From assembly GCF_024505045.1 (NCBI RefSeq), contig NZ_JANIBM010000012.1, forward strand, positions 1 to 64,000: 64,000 nt of DNA. Reading direction: 5' to 3'. Both the position numbers and the translations under genes were made by a program. Positions 49,385-59,566 of the stretch are shown here, one piece after another (positions within the stretch are counted from its first letter, which is position 1; every line of letters begins with the position of its first letter). Source of the DNA: Methylomonas aurea. GTDB taxonomy: Bacteria; Pseudomonadota; Gammaproteobacteria; Methylococcales; Methylomonadaceae. The notes under the pieces are model-generated. The model did not search any database, was not told where the DNA came from, and saw only the letters and a program-made list of their open reading frames with translations.

Positions 49385-49567
49385 ACCTTGAGTAGGTCGG
49401 CTGGTTCTAGGCAACCGCCACCTGCCAATAGGGGGAGGGAGGAAAGCGACCAGTCATCTGGTAGAACAACAATAATAAACGCAAGCCATTAACCTGTCGT
49501 ATCGCGCGGCAGGCGTCCAACACACAAAAAATAAAACCGGACGAAGCCCACTTAGGTGGGCTTTTTT
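49385..49567 (+). ncRNA. probable non-coding RNA of about 180 nt, family unknown
   Basis: It runs from the predicted start of the strong promoter to a Rho-independent terminator (AGCCCAC/GTGGGCT, 49545-49562, six T). It contains no sizeable reading frame. Hairpins seen: ACCAGTCATCTGGT near 49450, and a CCTG...CAGG pair around 49493-49513. The 5' end GCCCACCT (49381-49388) is complementary to the terminator's AGGTGGGC, so an alternative fold could prevent termination. I could not match it to 6S, tmRNA, SRP, RNase P or a known riboswitch. It lies about 240 bases upstream of crtN. Confidence 0.55.
49545..49567 (+). terminator. Rho-independent terminator of the ncRNA
   Basis: AGCCCAC/GTGGGCT stem with a TTAG loop (the stem can extend as AGCCCACCT-like pairing), followed by TTTTTT. 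It lies about 240 bases before the crtN start. Confidence 0.88.
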
Positions 49568-49807
49568 ATGCCTGCGAAAAATCATGCCGTTGTGATGCTG
49601 CGTTGTGTTGGATGGCAACCTTCGACCCCTGGCCTATCCTTCGCAAATCATGGAATTTGCTTGCGCCGGGGTTTTGCACTGTTTGACTCGCAGCTCCGGT
49701 CTGCTCGATGCGGTCGTGAAACTCCGACCAAAAATCGCTTTTTCGAGTTTTACTGTTACATTACCGGCATAATCGAAAGTTACAGCTACGAAAACGCAAT
49801 CGGAAAC

Positions 49808-51334
49808 ATGAGCCAGTCCAAACATATCATCATCGTCGGTGCCGGTCCGGGGGGCTTGTGCGCAGGCATGCTCCTGAGCCAGCGCGGTTTCAAAGTCTCG
49901 ATTTACGACAAGCATCCGGAAGTCGGCGGCCGCAATCGGCCGATTCGCCTCGACGGTTTTACCTTCGATACCGGTCCCACCTTCTTGTTGATGAAGGGCG
50001 TGCTGGACGAAATGTTCGAATTGTGCGGACGGCGGAGTGAGGATTACCTGGAATTTCTGCCGCTGTCGCCGATGTACCGGCTGGTGTACGACGACCGCCA
50101 GATCGAAGTGTATTCCGACCGGGAAAACATGCGGGCCGAGTTGGACCGGGTGTTCGATGAAGGTACGGCCGGTTACGAACAGTTTCTGCAACGCGAGCGC
50201 AAGCGCTTCAACGCGCTTTACCCTTGCATCACCCGCGACTATTCCAGTTTGAGCTCGTTTCTGTCGGCGGACTTGATCAAGGCTTTGCCTTGGCTGGCGT
50301 TTCCGAAAAGCGTGTTCGCCAATTTGGGCCGTTATTTCACGCAGGAAAAAATGCGCCTGGCTTTCTGCTTTCAGTCCAAATATCTGGGTATGTCGCCGTG
50401 GGAATGTCCGGCACTGTTCACCATGTTGCCTTATCTGGAACACGAATACGGCATCTACCACGTGGCCGGCGGCTTGAACCGCATCGCCGCGGCGATGGCG
50501 CAAGTCGTCACCGAAAACGGCGGCGAAATTCATACCTCGACCGGTGTGAAGTCGTTATGGGTCGAAGACGGTGTGGTTAAAGGCGTGATCCTCGACGACG
50601 GCAGCCAGGTGCGCAGCGACGAAACCGTGGTCAATGCCGATTTCGCCCATGCCATGAGCCGGCTGGCGCCGGCCGGCAGCCTGAAGAAATATGCGCCGGA
50701 GAAATTGCAAAAGCTCGATTACTCCTGCTCCACCTTCATGCTCTACCTGGGGCTGGATAAATGTTATGACTTGCCGCACCACACCATCGTCTTCGCCAAG
50801 GATTATCGGACTAACATCAGCAATATCTTCGCCAACAAGACGCTGAGTGCGGATTTCTCGTTTTACGTGCAAAACGCGTCGGTCAACGATCCGAGTCTGG
50901 CGCCGGCCGGGAAATCGGCGCTGTACGTGTTGGCGCCGATGCCGAACAACGATAGCGGACTGGATTGGGACGCCCATTGCCAGTCGCTACGCGAACAGGT
51001 ACTGGATAGTCTCGGCGTGCGCTTGGGCCTGGCCGACATTCGCGACCATATCGAATGCGAAAAAATCATCACGCCGGGCGGCTGGGAGCGGGACGAATAC
51101 GTATTTAAAGGCGCCACCTTCAGCCTGGCGCATAAATTCAGCCAGATGCTGTATTGGCGGCCGCATAACCGCTTCGAAGAGTTGGACCATTGCTATCTGG
51201 TCGGCGGCGGCACCCATCCCGGCAGCGGCTTGCCGACGATTTACGAATCGGCGCGCATCTCCGCGAACATGATTTCCCGCAAGCACGGCGCCGCGTTTGC
51301 CGACATCCAGCACAGCCGCTGGCTGAAACAGTAA
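49808..51334 (+). CDS. crtN: 4,4'-diapophytoene desaturase-like carotenoid desaturase
   Basis: The start at MSQSKHIIIVGAGPGG (49808) is chosen because the FAD motif IIIVGAGPGGLCAGML then sits at residues 7-22, as in the family. The 508 residues continue with VGGRNRPIRLDGFTFDTGPTFLL and end with CYLVGGGTHPGSGLPTIYESAR, the CrtI/CrtN C-terminal FAD motif. It introduces double bonds into the C30 chain. The crtN-ald-crtP order matches the Methylomonas C30 cluster; the diapophytoene synthase (crtM type) is not in the window. Confidence 0.9.
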   Translation: MSQSKHIIIVGAGPGGLCAGMLLSQRGFKVSIYDKHPEVGGRNRPIRLDGFTFDTGPTFLLMKGVLDEMFELCGRRSEDYLEFLPLSPMYRLVYDDRQIEVYSDRENMRAELDRVFDEGTAGYEQFLQRERKRFNALYPCITRDYSSLSSFLSADLIKALPWLAFPKSVFANLGRYFTQEKMRLAFCFQSKYLGMSPWECPALFTMLPYLEHEYGIYHVAGGLNRIAAAMAQVVTENGGEIHTSTGVKSLWVEDGVVKGVILDDGSQVRSDETVVNADFAHAMSRLAPAGSLKKYAPEKLQKLDYSCSTFMLYLGLDKCYDLPHHTIVFAKDYRTNISNIFANKTLSADFSFYVQNASVNDPSLAPAGKSALYVLAPMPNNDSGLDWDAHCQSLREQVLDSLGVRLGLADIRDHIECEKIITPGGWERDEYVFKGATFSLAHKFSQMLYWRPHNRFEELDHCYLVGGGTHPGSGLPTIYESARISANMISRKHGAAFADIQHSRWLKQ

Positions 51335-51376
51335 GAACAAAGTGTCGGGTTTATCCACCGACCGGCTTCGGTAACC

Positions 51377-52972
51377 GTGGCAACGTTACAGGCCTTTTCA
51401 CCGCTGGATGGCCGCTTGCTCGGCGAGTACCCCGTCGCCACTGCCGACGACATCAGCCGGACGCTGCAGCGCGCCCGCACCGCGGCCAGCATTTGGAGTC
51501 ATACGCCGGTCAAGCAGCGTTGCCAAATTTTGGCGTCATTCGGCGAACTGGTGCTGGCCGAACTCGACGCCATCGTTGATTGCCTGCGCCTGACCGGCGG
51601 CAAGGTGGCTTGCGAAGCCTTGCTCGGCGAGATCTATCCGCTGCTGGATTTGCTGGCCTATTACCGTAAACACGCGCCGGATATTTTGGCCGAACGCGGC
51701 GTGGCGACGTCGCCATTCGCCTTTCCCGGCGCCACCGCGAAGGTTTGTTACCGGCCTGTCGGCGTCGCCGCGGTGATTTCGCCGTGGAATTACCCGTTTC
51801 AATTGTCGGTGGCGCCGCTGCTAACCGCCTTGTTCGCCGGCAATGCCGCGATCTTGAAGCCCTCGGAACTCAGCCTGCCGGTCGGCCAACTGATTGTCGA
51901 TTTGTTCCGACGCCTGGATTTGCCGCTGGATTTAGTGCAATGGCTGCCTGGCGACGGTTCGGTCGGCGCGCAATTGATCGACGCTGGCCCCGATCTGGTG
52001 TTTTTCACCGGCAGTTTGGCGGGCGGCCGCGCGGTGATGCGCCAGGCCGCACAGCATCCGATTCCGGTATTGCTGGAATTGGGCGGCAAGGATGCGATGC
52101 TGGTGTTCGCCGATGCCGATTTACCGCGTGCCGCCGCCGCCGCGGTTTACGGCGCGTTCAGCAACAGCGGCCAGGTCTGCGTCTCGGTGGAGCGCCTATA
52201 CCTGCAACGCCAGTGCCATGATCAAGTTCTGCAGCGCTTGCTCGAGGCTACCGAGCAACTGCGAGTCGGCGCCGGGGCCGATGCCGAACTGGGGGCGATG
52301 GTTTCCGGCCGGCAAATCGAATTGATCAAGGCGCAGTACGACGATGCGCTGGCGCAAGGCGCCGCAGCCTCCGGACCGTTGGTTTGCGACGGCAACTTCG
52401 TCCGGCCGGTGGTGCTATGGAATGTGCACCACGGCATGCGCCTGATGCGGGAAGAGAGTTTCGGGCCGTTGCTGCCGGTAATGGCATTCGATAGCGAGGC
52501 CGATGCGGTAGCACTGGCCAACGACAGCGAGTTCGGTTTGAATGCCTCGGTCTGGAGCCGCGATATCGCTAAAGCCGAACGGGTCGCTCAGCAACTGCAA
52601 GTCGGCAACTGGGCCGTCAATGATGTGATCAAGAATATCGGCCATGCCGGCCTGCCGTTCGGCGGCGTCAAACGCAGCGGTTTCGGCCGTTACCACGGCG
52701 CGGAAGGCCTGCTGGCGTTCAGCTACCCGGTGTCGGGGTTGACCAGCCGCAGCCATTTGCCGAAGGAACCCAACTGGTTTCCGTATTCGGCGCAGCATTA
52801 CCGGGCGTTGCAGGGCTATCTCGATTTCGTCCACGGCGGCGGTTCGCTGCGGCAACGCATAAAACGCAACTGGCCGGCCTTGCAGGCGTTTCGCGAGTAT
52901 TCGGCGTTCGATCTGGCCCAGCGCTGGCATAACCTGAAATTACTGTTGTCTTGGCATAGGAATTATCGATGA
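51377..52972 (+). CDS. ald: 4,4'-diapolycopene aldehyde dehydrogenase
   Basis: The start is GTG at 51377, 42 bases after crtN. The 531-residue ALDH has the catalytic Glu234 in LLELGGKDAML and Cys268 in NSGQVCVSVER, plus the NAD-binding ISPWNYPFQL and FFTGSLAGGRAV. In Methylomonas and Staphylococcus this class oxidises the C30 terminal aldehyde to the acid. The stop overlaps crtP by 4 bases (ATGA). Confidence 0.9.
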   Translation: MATLQAFSPLDGRLLGEYPVATADDISRTLQRARTAASIWSHTPVKQRCQILASFGELVLAELDAIVDCLRLTGGKVACEALLGEIYPLLDLLAYYRKHAPDILAERGVATSPFAFPGATAKVCYRPVGVAAVISPWNYPFQLSVAPLLTALFAGNAAILKPSELSLPVGQLIVDLFRRLDLPLDLVQWLPGDGSVGAQLIDAGPDLVFFTGSLAGGRAVMRQAAQHPIPVLLELGGKDAMLVFADADLPRAAAAAVYGAFSNSGQVCVSVERLYLQRQCHDQVLQRLLEATEQLRVGAGADAELGAMVSGRQIELIKAQYDDALAQGAAASGPLVCDGNFVRPVVLWNVHHGMRLMREESFGPLLPVMAFDSEADAVALANDSEFGLNASVWSRDIAKAERVAQQLQVGNWAVNDVIKNIGHAGLPFGGVKRSGFGRYHGAEGLLAFSYPVSGLTSRSHLPKEPNWFPYSAQHYRALQGYLDFVHGGGSLRQRIKRNWPALQAFREYSAFDLAQRWHNLKLLLSWHRNYR

Positions 52973-54471
52973 AGCAAAACCTTGGGAATCAAAAAGTCGT
53001 TGTGATCGGTGCCGGTCTCGGCGGTTTGTCCGCGGCAATCTCGTTAGCCAGCGAAGGCTTTCAGGTACAGCTGCTGGACAAGAACGACAAGGTGGGCGGC
53101 AAACTCAATATCATGACCCAGGCCGGATTCACCTTCGACCTGGGGCCATCGATTCTGACCATGCCGCACGTGTTCGAGTCCTTGTTCGAGCGGGCCGGCA
53201 AACGCATGGCCGATTACGTCGCGATCGAAAAAGTCGAACCGCACTGGCGCAATTTCTTCGAAGACGGCACCGTCGTCGACTTGTGCGAAGACCCGGACAA
53301 CCAGCGCCGGGAGCTGGATAAGCTCGGCCCGCAGGTCTACCAAGAATTTCAGCGTTTCATGGCGTATTCGCAAGAACTCACCAAAGAAACCGAAGCCGGT
53401 TATTTCGCCAAAGGCTTGGACGGATTTTGGGAACTGCTGAAATTCTACGGGCCGCTACGCAGTCTGAAATTCGACGTATTCCGCACCATGGACCAAGGCG
53501 TCAGGCGTTTTGTCTCGGATCCGAAACTGGCCGACATTTTGAATTATTTCATCAAGTACGTCGGCTCCTCGCCTTACGATGCACCGGCGTTGATGAATCT
53601 GATGCCTTATATCCAGTACGGCTACGGTTTGTGGTACGTCAAAGGCGGTATGTACGGTTTGGCACAGGCCATGGAACGACTGGCTTTGGAACTGGGCGTG
53701 GCGATACGTTTGAACGCCGAAGCCGCTGAAATCGAACGCCAAAACGGCCGCGCAACCGGCGTGAGGTTGGCTGAGGGCGAGTTGCTGCCGGCCGACATCG
53801 TGGTTTCGAACATGGAAGTGATCCCGGCGATGCAGAAACTGCTAAACAGTACGCCAGCCGAACTGAAAAAAATGCAGCGCTTCGAACCGAGCTGTTCCGG
53901 ACTGGTGTTGCATTTGGGCGTGGACCGGATTTATCCGCAACTGGCCCACCACAATTTCTTTTATTCCGCCGACTCGCGGGCGCATTTCGACGCGGTGTTC
54001 CACAGCCACCGATTATCCGACGACCCCACCATCTACCTGGTCGCACCGTGCAAAACCGACCCGGCGCAGGCCCCGGCCGGTTGCGAAATCATCAAGATTC
54101 TGCCGCACATACCGCATCTGGACCCGGAGAAACCGTTAACTGCGGACGATTACCGGGCCCTGCGCGAACGGGTATTGCTGAAGCTGGAGCGGATGGGGCT
54201 GACCGACCTGCGCCAGCATATCGTCACCGAAGAATACTGGACGCCGCTGGATATTGAGGCGCGCTATTACTCCAATCTGGGCTCGATCTACGGCGTCGTG
54301 GCCGACCGCAACAAAAATCTGGGTTTCAAGGCGCCGCAACGCAGCAGCCAGTTGCCGAATCTGTATTTCGTGGGCGGCAGCGTCAATCCGGGCGGCGGTA
54401 TGCCGATGGTGACGTTGTCCGGGCAATTGGTGCGCGACAAAATCCTGGCCGATCTAGGGCTTTCAGCTTAG
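52969..54471 (+). CDS. crtP: 4,4'-diapolycopene oxygenase (CrtNb/CrtP)
   Basis: The 500-residue FAD enzyme matches staphylococcal CrtP through its length: VVVIGAGLGGLSAAISLASEG, FDLGPSILTMPHVFE, NYFIKYVGSSPYDAPALM, GLWYVKGGMYGLAQAM, SNMEVIPA, PQLAHHNFFYSADS, PTIYLV and LYFVGGSVNPGGGMPMVTLSG. It would oxidise the methyl ends of the desaturated C30 chain to aldehydes, the substrate of the ald product. Named crtNb or crtN2 in some Methylomonas reports. Confidence 0.92.
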   Translation: MKQNLGNQKVVVIGAGLGGLSAAISLASEGFQVQLLDKNDKVGGKLNIMTQAGFTFDLGPSILTMPHVFESLFERAGKRMADYVAIEKVEPHWRNFFEDGTVVDLCEDPDNQRRELDKLGPQVYQEFQRFMAYSQELTKETEAGYFAKGLDGFWELLKFYGPLRSLKFDVFRTMDQGVRRFVSDPKLADILNYFIKYVGSSPYDAPALMNLMPYIQYGYGLWYVKGGMYGLAQAMERLALELGVAIRLNAEAAEIERQNGRATGVRLAEGELLPADIVVSNMEVIPAMQKLLNSTPAELKKMQRFEPSCSGLVLHLGVDRIYPQLAHHNFFYSADSRAHFDAVFHSHRLSDDPTIYLVAPCKTDPAQAPAGCEIIKILPHIPHLDPEKPLTADDYRALRERVLLKLERMGLTDLRQHIVTEEYWTPLDIEARYYSNLGSIYGVVADRNKNLGFKAPQRSSQLPNLYFVGGSVNPGGGMPMVTLSGQLVRDKILADLGLSA

Positions 54472-54560
54472 CCGGGCATCGGGCTAAAATGCGCTGCGGG
54501 CCGGTTCTGGTTGCCGGCTCGGAACATAGTCCAGCGTGCCGCAACTGTATCGAGCGTTTT

Positions 54561-54965
54561 ATGATTTTGTTTTTCAAGGATATTCCGGTCAATTCCCGCC
54601 CCAACGAACTGTATAAGCTGATCGCGTCGGCCGGCGGCGAAGCAGACAGCGGCGAGGTGTTGAAAGCCGAGGTCATGGTAATCCGCGACAGGTTCACCAA
54701 TGTGCTGGAGCACCACGGTCTGGCCATGCTCGATTCCGAGGAGTCGGGCCTCAGAGCGATAGAGCGTTTAAACGGCAAAGCCTTCAACGGCCGCGAAATC
54801 GCGGTGCGACCCTACAATTTTCGCGACGATCTGAACGACCGCCGCCGCGCTACCGACGACCAAGTGGCAGAGGAACACAGGCAGCGGGAACGCCGCCGCG
54901 GCGACCGGATCGAAATTTTCATCGATTTATCCAATATTTTTTTCGCCGCCGACCCTTTGGTTTAG
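54561..54965 (+). CDS. RRM-type RNA-binding protein
   Basis: The start at MILFFKDIPVNSRPNELY (54561) gives 134 residues; the upstream frame to 54489 is not conserved. It carries a single RRM with RNP2-like ILFFKDIP and an RNP1-like HHGLAMLDSEESGLRAIERLNGKAF, then a basic tail (RQRERRRGDR) and a short hydrophobic end. It is a cold-shock or mRNA-binding type. It lies 90 bases after crtP on the same strand. Confidence 0.75.
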   Translation: MILFFKDIPVNSRPNELYKLIASAGGEADSGEVLKAEVMVIRDRFTNVLEHHGLAMLDSEESGLRAIERLNGKAFNGREIAVRPYNFRDDLNDRRRATDDQVAEEHRQRERRRGDRIEIFIDLSNIFFAADPLV

Positions 54966-54988
54966 CGTTCAGGCGAACCGGTCTCCGT

Positions 54989-56122
54989 TCAGGCGTGCTT
55001 GGCTTGGCACAGCAAATTGCTGTTGGATTCTGCGCTGTGCGCCATTTTTTCCAAGTTCGACAATACCTGCATGCTGGCCTCCTCCATGTTGCCGACCTCG
55101 CGCAGCATGGTTTCTACCTCGCCGGCGGCGTGAGCTTTCAGGGCGTTGATCGCGCTGGCGTGTACGCCGATATGGGGTTGTTCGATGTCGTGATAACCGG
55201 GCAATTGCGAAAAACAGGCCTTGCCCTCGCCGTGGTAGTACCATTTCCCCAAGCGACATTCGGTGTGCTGAGCGAAATCGTGCACCGATTTTTGCGATAA
55301 ATGGAACAACACTTTGTACAGTTCGAACTTGTAAATCAGGTGGTCCAGTTTCGCCAGTTCACAAAAGCTGCGCAACGACGATGCCGCCACCACTTTTTCC
55401 ATCGTTACCGAAAAGTCGAGCAATTCGCGCATCGTGCCGGTGGCGCGCTGGCCGTCCTCGCTGAAGCTGCGCGACTGCTCCGCCAGCGAATTCATCTGGT
55501 CGCGGGTGCCGCCGCTGGCGACCCTGATCGATTCGGCGAGTTTGGCGATTTTATTGGTGGCTTCGGCGGTTCTTTGCGCCAGGGTCCGCACTTCGTCGGC
55601 CACCACGGCAAAACCGCGACCCTGTTCGCCGGCACGGGCCGATTCGATCGATGCGTTTAAGGCCAGTAAGTTGGTTTGGTCGGCGATATCGTGGATCAGC
55701 TTGACCACGCCGATGATTTCCCGCGAGCTTTGGTCCAGTGATCCGGCCTGCTGCGCGGCGGAACTGGAGGCGTCGGCCAGGTTGGCCAGGTTTTTCGAAA
55801 TGCGTTCGATGGCGTTGCTGCTGTCCAGCGAGATACCTTGCGCCTCGACGGCATTGTCTTTTTCGTCGCGCAGGCGGTTGGCCAGCGTCAGCAAGCTGGC
55901 CTGCATCGTCACCAGCGACTGGCCGAAATTCTGTAAATGGCGCACGGTGCCGTTCTGGCTGTGCAATTGCTGCTGCAGGGTTGCGTTGGCGTTATCGGCC
56001 GACTGCAAACGCCTGCGCAGTTGCTCGAGTTCGCTGTTTTGCTGTTCCATGCGCTGTTCCGCTTTAGCCAGTTTTTGTTGTAATTCTTCTATTTCGCGTT
56101 TGCGGCTGAATATTGAGAACAT
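54989..56122 (-). CDS. soluble methyl-accepting chemoreceptor with CZB zinc-binding domain
   Basis: The 377-residue protein has no membrane segments. It begins with a coiled coil ([17 protein letters not shown]), then the conserved signalling hairpin ([47 protein letters not shown]) and a C-terminal CZB domain with [26 protein letters not shown] and the histidines of [12 protein letters not shown] domains bind zinc and sense hypochlorous acid or pH. The signalling core is shorter than in membrane MCPs. It is convergent with the RRM gene. Confidence 0.88.
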   Translation of the reverse strand: MFSIFSRKREIEELQQKLAKAEQRMEQQNSELEQLRRRLQSADNANATLQQQLHSQNGTVRHLQNFGQSLVTMQASLLTLANRLRDEKDNAVEAQGISLDSSNAIERISKNLANLADASSSAAQQAGSLDQSSREIIGVVKLIHDIADQTNLLALNASIESARAGEQGRGFAVVADEVRTLAQRTAEATNKIAKLAESIRVASGGTRDQMNSLAEQSRSFSEDGQRATGTMRELLDFSVTMEKVVAASSLRSFCELAKLDHLIYKFELYKVLFHLSQKSVHDFAQHTECRLGKWYYHGEGKACFSQLPGYHDIEQPHIGVHASAINALKAHAAGEVETMLREVGNMEEASMQVLSNLEKMAHSAESNSNLLCQAKHA

Positions 56123-56378
56123 AATTCGGGTGAGAGTGATAAAAGTCTGAGTTACGCTAGCAAATGGGTTTGATCGAGCAGTCGCGGCGGCTCGTCGTTA
56201 TCCTCCATTATCGGCTACCCGGCCACTTTCTGCAGCCGGCGCTACGGCCAAGGCCGGGTGTTTTGCCGCCAAGTTCCGTTTTTTCGGCGACGGCTAACGG
56301 TGCGGGGCGGTTAGGTTTACCGGCCCCAGCCGGCAAACGAGATGCAAGTGCTTGCCCGGTCGGGAGCAAAGCCGGCAT

Positions 56379-58790
56379 TCAGTGTGACAGGCAATCTTGG
56401 ATCGCCATTTTTGCCGCTTTCCGCGCCGGGAAATACGACGCCGCAGCCGCCAACACCAGAATCAAGCCCAGCCAATAGCCGGCCGCTGCGATGTCGAAAC
56501 GATAGTCCAGACTCAAACCGAGCATGGTTTCGCCGAGGCGTTTGGCCAGCGGTGCGCCGGCCCGATACGCCAGCGGTACGCTGACCAACCAGGCCAGAAT
56601 GCCGTGGAACAGGCCTTCCAGCATGAACAGCCGAGAAAGGGTCGGCGACGGTGCACCGATGGCCCTCAATACGCCGATTTCCCGACTGCGTTGCAGTACG
56701 CCGATCGCCAGCGTACCGGAAAGGCCGATGCCGCCGACCGCAGCCAGCATGACGGCCAGACCGGATAAGGCGCCGATCACCGGTCGAAATTGGTTGCGGG
56801 AGAAGTCGCGCTGTTCCAGCAGCCCTTGCGTGTTGTAAACGTCCGCTACGGCGCCGCGTTTTTGCAGCAACTCGCCGAGCCTTTGCAGTCGGTTGGCTTC
56901 GTCCTCCCGAGTCCCGGCCGGCGTAGCGACCAGCGCCAATGATGCGAAACCGCCGCCAACCGCTTTTTCGATGGTCTCCAGCGGGGCGTAGACCGGTTCC
57001 ACGGCGTATTGGCTCCCGGCCAGCCAGCGGTACAAACCCACGACCTGCCAAGTTTGCCTGTATCGGCCGATCGCCGCTTCGACCATGTCGCCGGTTTTGA
57101 TGCCGTTCAAGGCCGCGGTTTCGGCATTCATCACCAGTACATCCCGGCCGGCGTCGTCGGCTTGCAGCCAGCGGCCGCTCTCGATTCGGGGGCGATAGAA
57201 CGCGCTGCCGGCCGGCAGCGCGAGCAATTGCAGGCCCAGGCTGCCTTTTTGGCGGAAAACGCCCTGGTCGCGGCCGAGTTCCAGCGGCAGGCGGCGCCAA
57301 GTCTCGACGGCGTAGGCCGGATCGGCCGCTTTTATCGCTTCCTGCAGCATTTGCTTGGGTTGGTCGCTGGCGAAGCCCAATTTCAGGGAGTATCGGCTGC
57401 GGGCCATTTCGTTGTCCAAGGTCAGGTTGACTGAAGCGATCAGGCTCATCAGACTCAGGAAAGCGATGCCGGCCACGACCAGTACGATTTGCGTCAACAG
57501 TAGCCGGGTTTTGCGGCGAAACAGATTGCCGAGCGCCGCGGCGTAAACGGTAGGCAACCAACGGCCGGCCAGACCTTGCAACCAGACGTCTAGCCGGTAA
57601 GTGCCAAAATCCGCGGCCAAGCCGTAGCTGGCGATCGCAGCGCGTACCGTCATCGTCGTCCCGCGCCATACCGGCCCGGCTGCGGCCAACAACGGCACCA
57701 GCAAGCCGCCGGCGACCAGATACGACAGAGCTCGGTAGGGGAGTTCGAATCCGCCGCAATCTATATTGAAAATAGCCAGCAGCCGGCATGAAGCGAGATG
57801 AGCGGCCAGCGCCGCGGGCGGCGCGGCGAACAGGATGGCGACAAGCGCCAGCAGCAAGGTTTCGCTCAGATACAACACGGCGATGGCGAGACTACCGCCG
57901 CCGACCGCCTTCATCACGCCGATCTGGTCGGTTTGTTGGGTGAGGTGCGCCGACACAGTGTTGACGATCAGGCTGGCGGACAACGCCAACGCCGCCAAGG
58001 CCATGATTTCCAGGACGCCGTTGATGCCAGCGAGAAACGGCCGGCCCCAGTGCCGATCGGGGTCCTGGAATAAAGTGGCGTTGGCGGCGATTCCACGTTC
58101 GGCGAGCAGGGCGCGGATTTGCAATGCGGCAACCCGGGCCTTGTCCTCGCTGTAAGGTTGGCGGATTTGCACCAACAGTTGGCGAAAACGGTGCGGATCG
58201 ATGCCGAATCGTTCGGCTTCTGTGGCACTGCCGAAAAACACGGTCTGGCCGCCGAATTTGGGTGGTTTGACGAAGGGATGGCGGATTATGCCGTCCAGCG
58301 GGAAGCTGAGCTCCCCGCGCTCGGTTTGCAATTGTACGTTGCCACCAAGGCCGAGGCCGGTGTTTTGTGCCGACAGGTTTTCGATGGCGAGTTTGCCCGA
58401 TACAGGCCAGTCGCCGGCAACCAAAGCGGATCTGTCGTATAGCTGACGGGCGTAATCGGTTCTGACGATCAGGCTGCCGCTTTGCCAAGCGGCGTCCGGC
58501 GTCGGGCGGAACCGCACCGCCACCGGATTCAGCCCTTCGACGCCGGCGATGTCCGGCAGCGCTGCAATTTGCTCCAGTAGCGCCGAGTCGGCAGCGTTAC
58601 GCAATAGGATATTGATATGCGAAGGTTGCGACAAGCGGTGGGCGGCATCCATTTTCGCCAGCAATAAATCGATCATGCCGAATATGGTGCCGACGCCAAA
58701 CAAGCCGATGGCGATGCTGGCGACCGCCAGCAGGCTGCGGCCTTTATGGCGCCATAAATCGGCGCGGAATTTGTAGGTCAGCGCGCTCAA
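56379..58790 (-). CDS. FtsX/MacB-type ABC transporter permease
   Basis: The 803-residue inner-membrane protein has two FtsX-type halves, with an N-terminal TM helix (LLAVASIAIGLFGVGTIFGM), a large periplasmic domain, three-helix FtsX blocks near residues 260-390 and 690-790, and a central TM near 430-450 (LTQIVLVVAGIAFLSLMSLI). It ends SYFPARKAAKMAIQDCLSH. It overlaps the ATPase gene by 4 bases. It is a LolCDE or MacB-like exporter; cargo unknown. Confidence 0.88.
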   Translation of the reverse strand: MSALTYKFRADLWRHKGRSLLAVASIAIGLFGVGTIFGMIDLLLAKMDAAHRLSQPSHINILLRNAADSALLEQIAALPDIAGVEGLNPVAVRFRPTPDAAWQSGSLIVRTDYARQLYDRSALVAGDWPVSGKLAIENLSAQNTGLGLGGNVQLQTERGELSFPLDGIIRHPFVKPPKFGGQTVFFGSATEAERFGIDPHRFRQLLVQIRQPYSEDKARVAALQIRALLAERGIAANATLFQDPDRHWGRPFLAGINGVLEIMALAALALSASLIVNTVSAHLTQQTDQIGVMKAVGGGSLAIAVLYLSETLLLALVAILFAAPPAALAAHLASCRLLAIFNIDCGGFELPYRALSYLVAGGLLVPLLAAAGPVWRGTTMTVRAAIASYGLAADFGTYRLDVWLQGLAGRWLPTVYAAALGNLFRRKTRLLLTQIVLVVAGIAFLSLMSLIASVNLTLDNEMARSRYSLKLGFASDQPKQMLQEAIKAADPAYAVETWRRLPLELGRDQGVFRQKGSLGLQLLALPAGSAFYRPRIESGRWLQADDAGRDVLVMNAETAALNGIKTGDMVEAAIGRYRQTWQVVGLYRWLAGSQYAVEPVYAPLETIEKAVGGGFASLALVATPAGTREDEANRLQRLGELLQKRGAVADVYNTQGLLEQRDFSRNQFRPVIGALSGLAVMLAAVGGIGLSGTLAIGVLQRSREIGVLRAIGAPSPTLSRLFMLEGLFHGILAWLVSVPLAYRAGAPLAKRLGETMLGLSLDYRFDIAAAGYWLGLILVLAAAASYFPARKAAKMAIQDCLSH

Positions 58791-59482
58791 GCCGGTGCCC
58801 AGTGGCTGTCGGCGTAAAGCCGGCCGTCGCGGATTTCCAGTTTGCGGCTGGCGGCATCGGCCAGCGCCTCGTTGTGGGTGACCATCAGCAGGGTTTTGCC
58901 GCGGTCGCGCAGATGACTGAACAAATCGAACACCGCGTCGGCGCTGGCGCTGTCCAGATTGCCGGTCGGTTCGTCGGCGACGATCAACGGCGGATCGTTG
59001 GCCAGGGCGCGGGCGATGGCGGCCCGTTGCTGTTGGCCGCCGGATACCTGGCTCGGCAGGCGGTCGGCTGCGCCGCTCAAGCCGACGCTGTCCAGTAATT
59101 GCAGCGCCCGCTCGCGGCGTTGCGTTTTGCCCAATCGGCCGAGGAAGTCCATCGGCAGAATCACGTTTTGCAGCAGGCTTAGCGCCGGTAGCAGTTGGAA
59201 GAACTGAAACACGATGCCGACATACTCGCCGCGCCAGCGTGTCAGCCGTCCGTTACTGAGGTTTTGCAGGGCGTGGCCGGCGACGACGATTTCGCCGCGG
59301 CTGGGGTGGTCGATGCCGGCGATCAGATTCAATAGCGTGGATTTACCGTTGCCGGACGGCCCGACAATCGCGACGAATTCGCCGGCGGCAATGCGTAAAT
59401 CGATGCCGTGTAACACCGTTTGCCGGCCGCCGGCTTGCGGATAATCCTTGTAGACCTGGTTCAGTTCGATAATGGGCTGCAT
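58787..59482 (-). CDS. LolD/MacB-type ABC transporter ATP-binding protein
   Basis: The start at [19 protein letters not shown] (59482) is used; the longer frame extends into the intergenic region. The 231-residue ATPase has Walker [13 protein letters not shown]-loop [15 protein letters not shown], signature [15 protein letters not shown] and Walker [13 protein letters not shown]. It partners with the FtsX permease downstream. Confidence 0.92.
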   Translation of the reverse strand: MQPIIELNQVYKDYPQAGGRQTVLHGIDLRIAAGEFVAIVGPSGNGKSTLLNLIAGIDHPSRGEIVVAGHALQNLSNGRLTRWRGEYVGIVFQFFQLLPALSLLQNVILPMDFLGRLGKTQRRERALQLLDSVGLSGAADRLPSQVSGGQQQRAAIARALANDPPLIVADEPTGNLDSASADAVFDLFSHLRDRGKTLLMVTHNEALADAASRKLEIRDGRLYADSHWAPA

Positions 59483-59566
59483 GGCGCTCGGCAAATTGGG
59501 GTATGTTACACGAGGTAACGAGACGCGAGGCAAAGGATTATGCCGCCAGCCGGAGGAGGGCAAGCA

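Larger units (their letters stand above)
48902..49807. other. 906-base non-coding region holding RNA-type signals
   Basis: No gene is supported. The region contains, on the plus strand, a terminator at 49198-49223, a strong promoter at 49350-49378, and a terminator at 49545-49567 (each listed separately). The crtN promoter must be in 49568-49807, but no convincing -35/-10 pair was found there. Confidence 0.6.

Noticed and set aside
49385-49567. The ncRNA as RNase P, SRP or 6S RNA
   Set aside because: The GGGAGGGAGGAAAG stretch recalls RNase P RNA and SRP RNA, but the length, flanking helices and other universal segments are missing.
49556-49807. Upstream extension of crtN by 84 codons
   Set aside because: It would overlap the terminator and is not conserved; the FAD motif belongs within 20 residues of the N-terminus.
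56317-57789. 490-codon minus-strand frame beside the FtsX permease
   Set aside because: It overlaps the permease in another frame and reads as Arg/Gly-rich junk.
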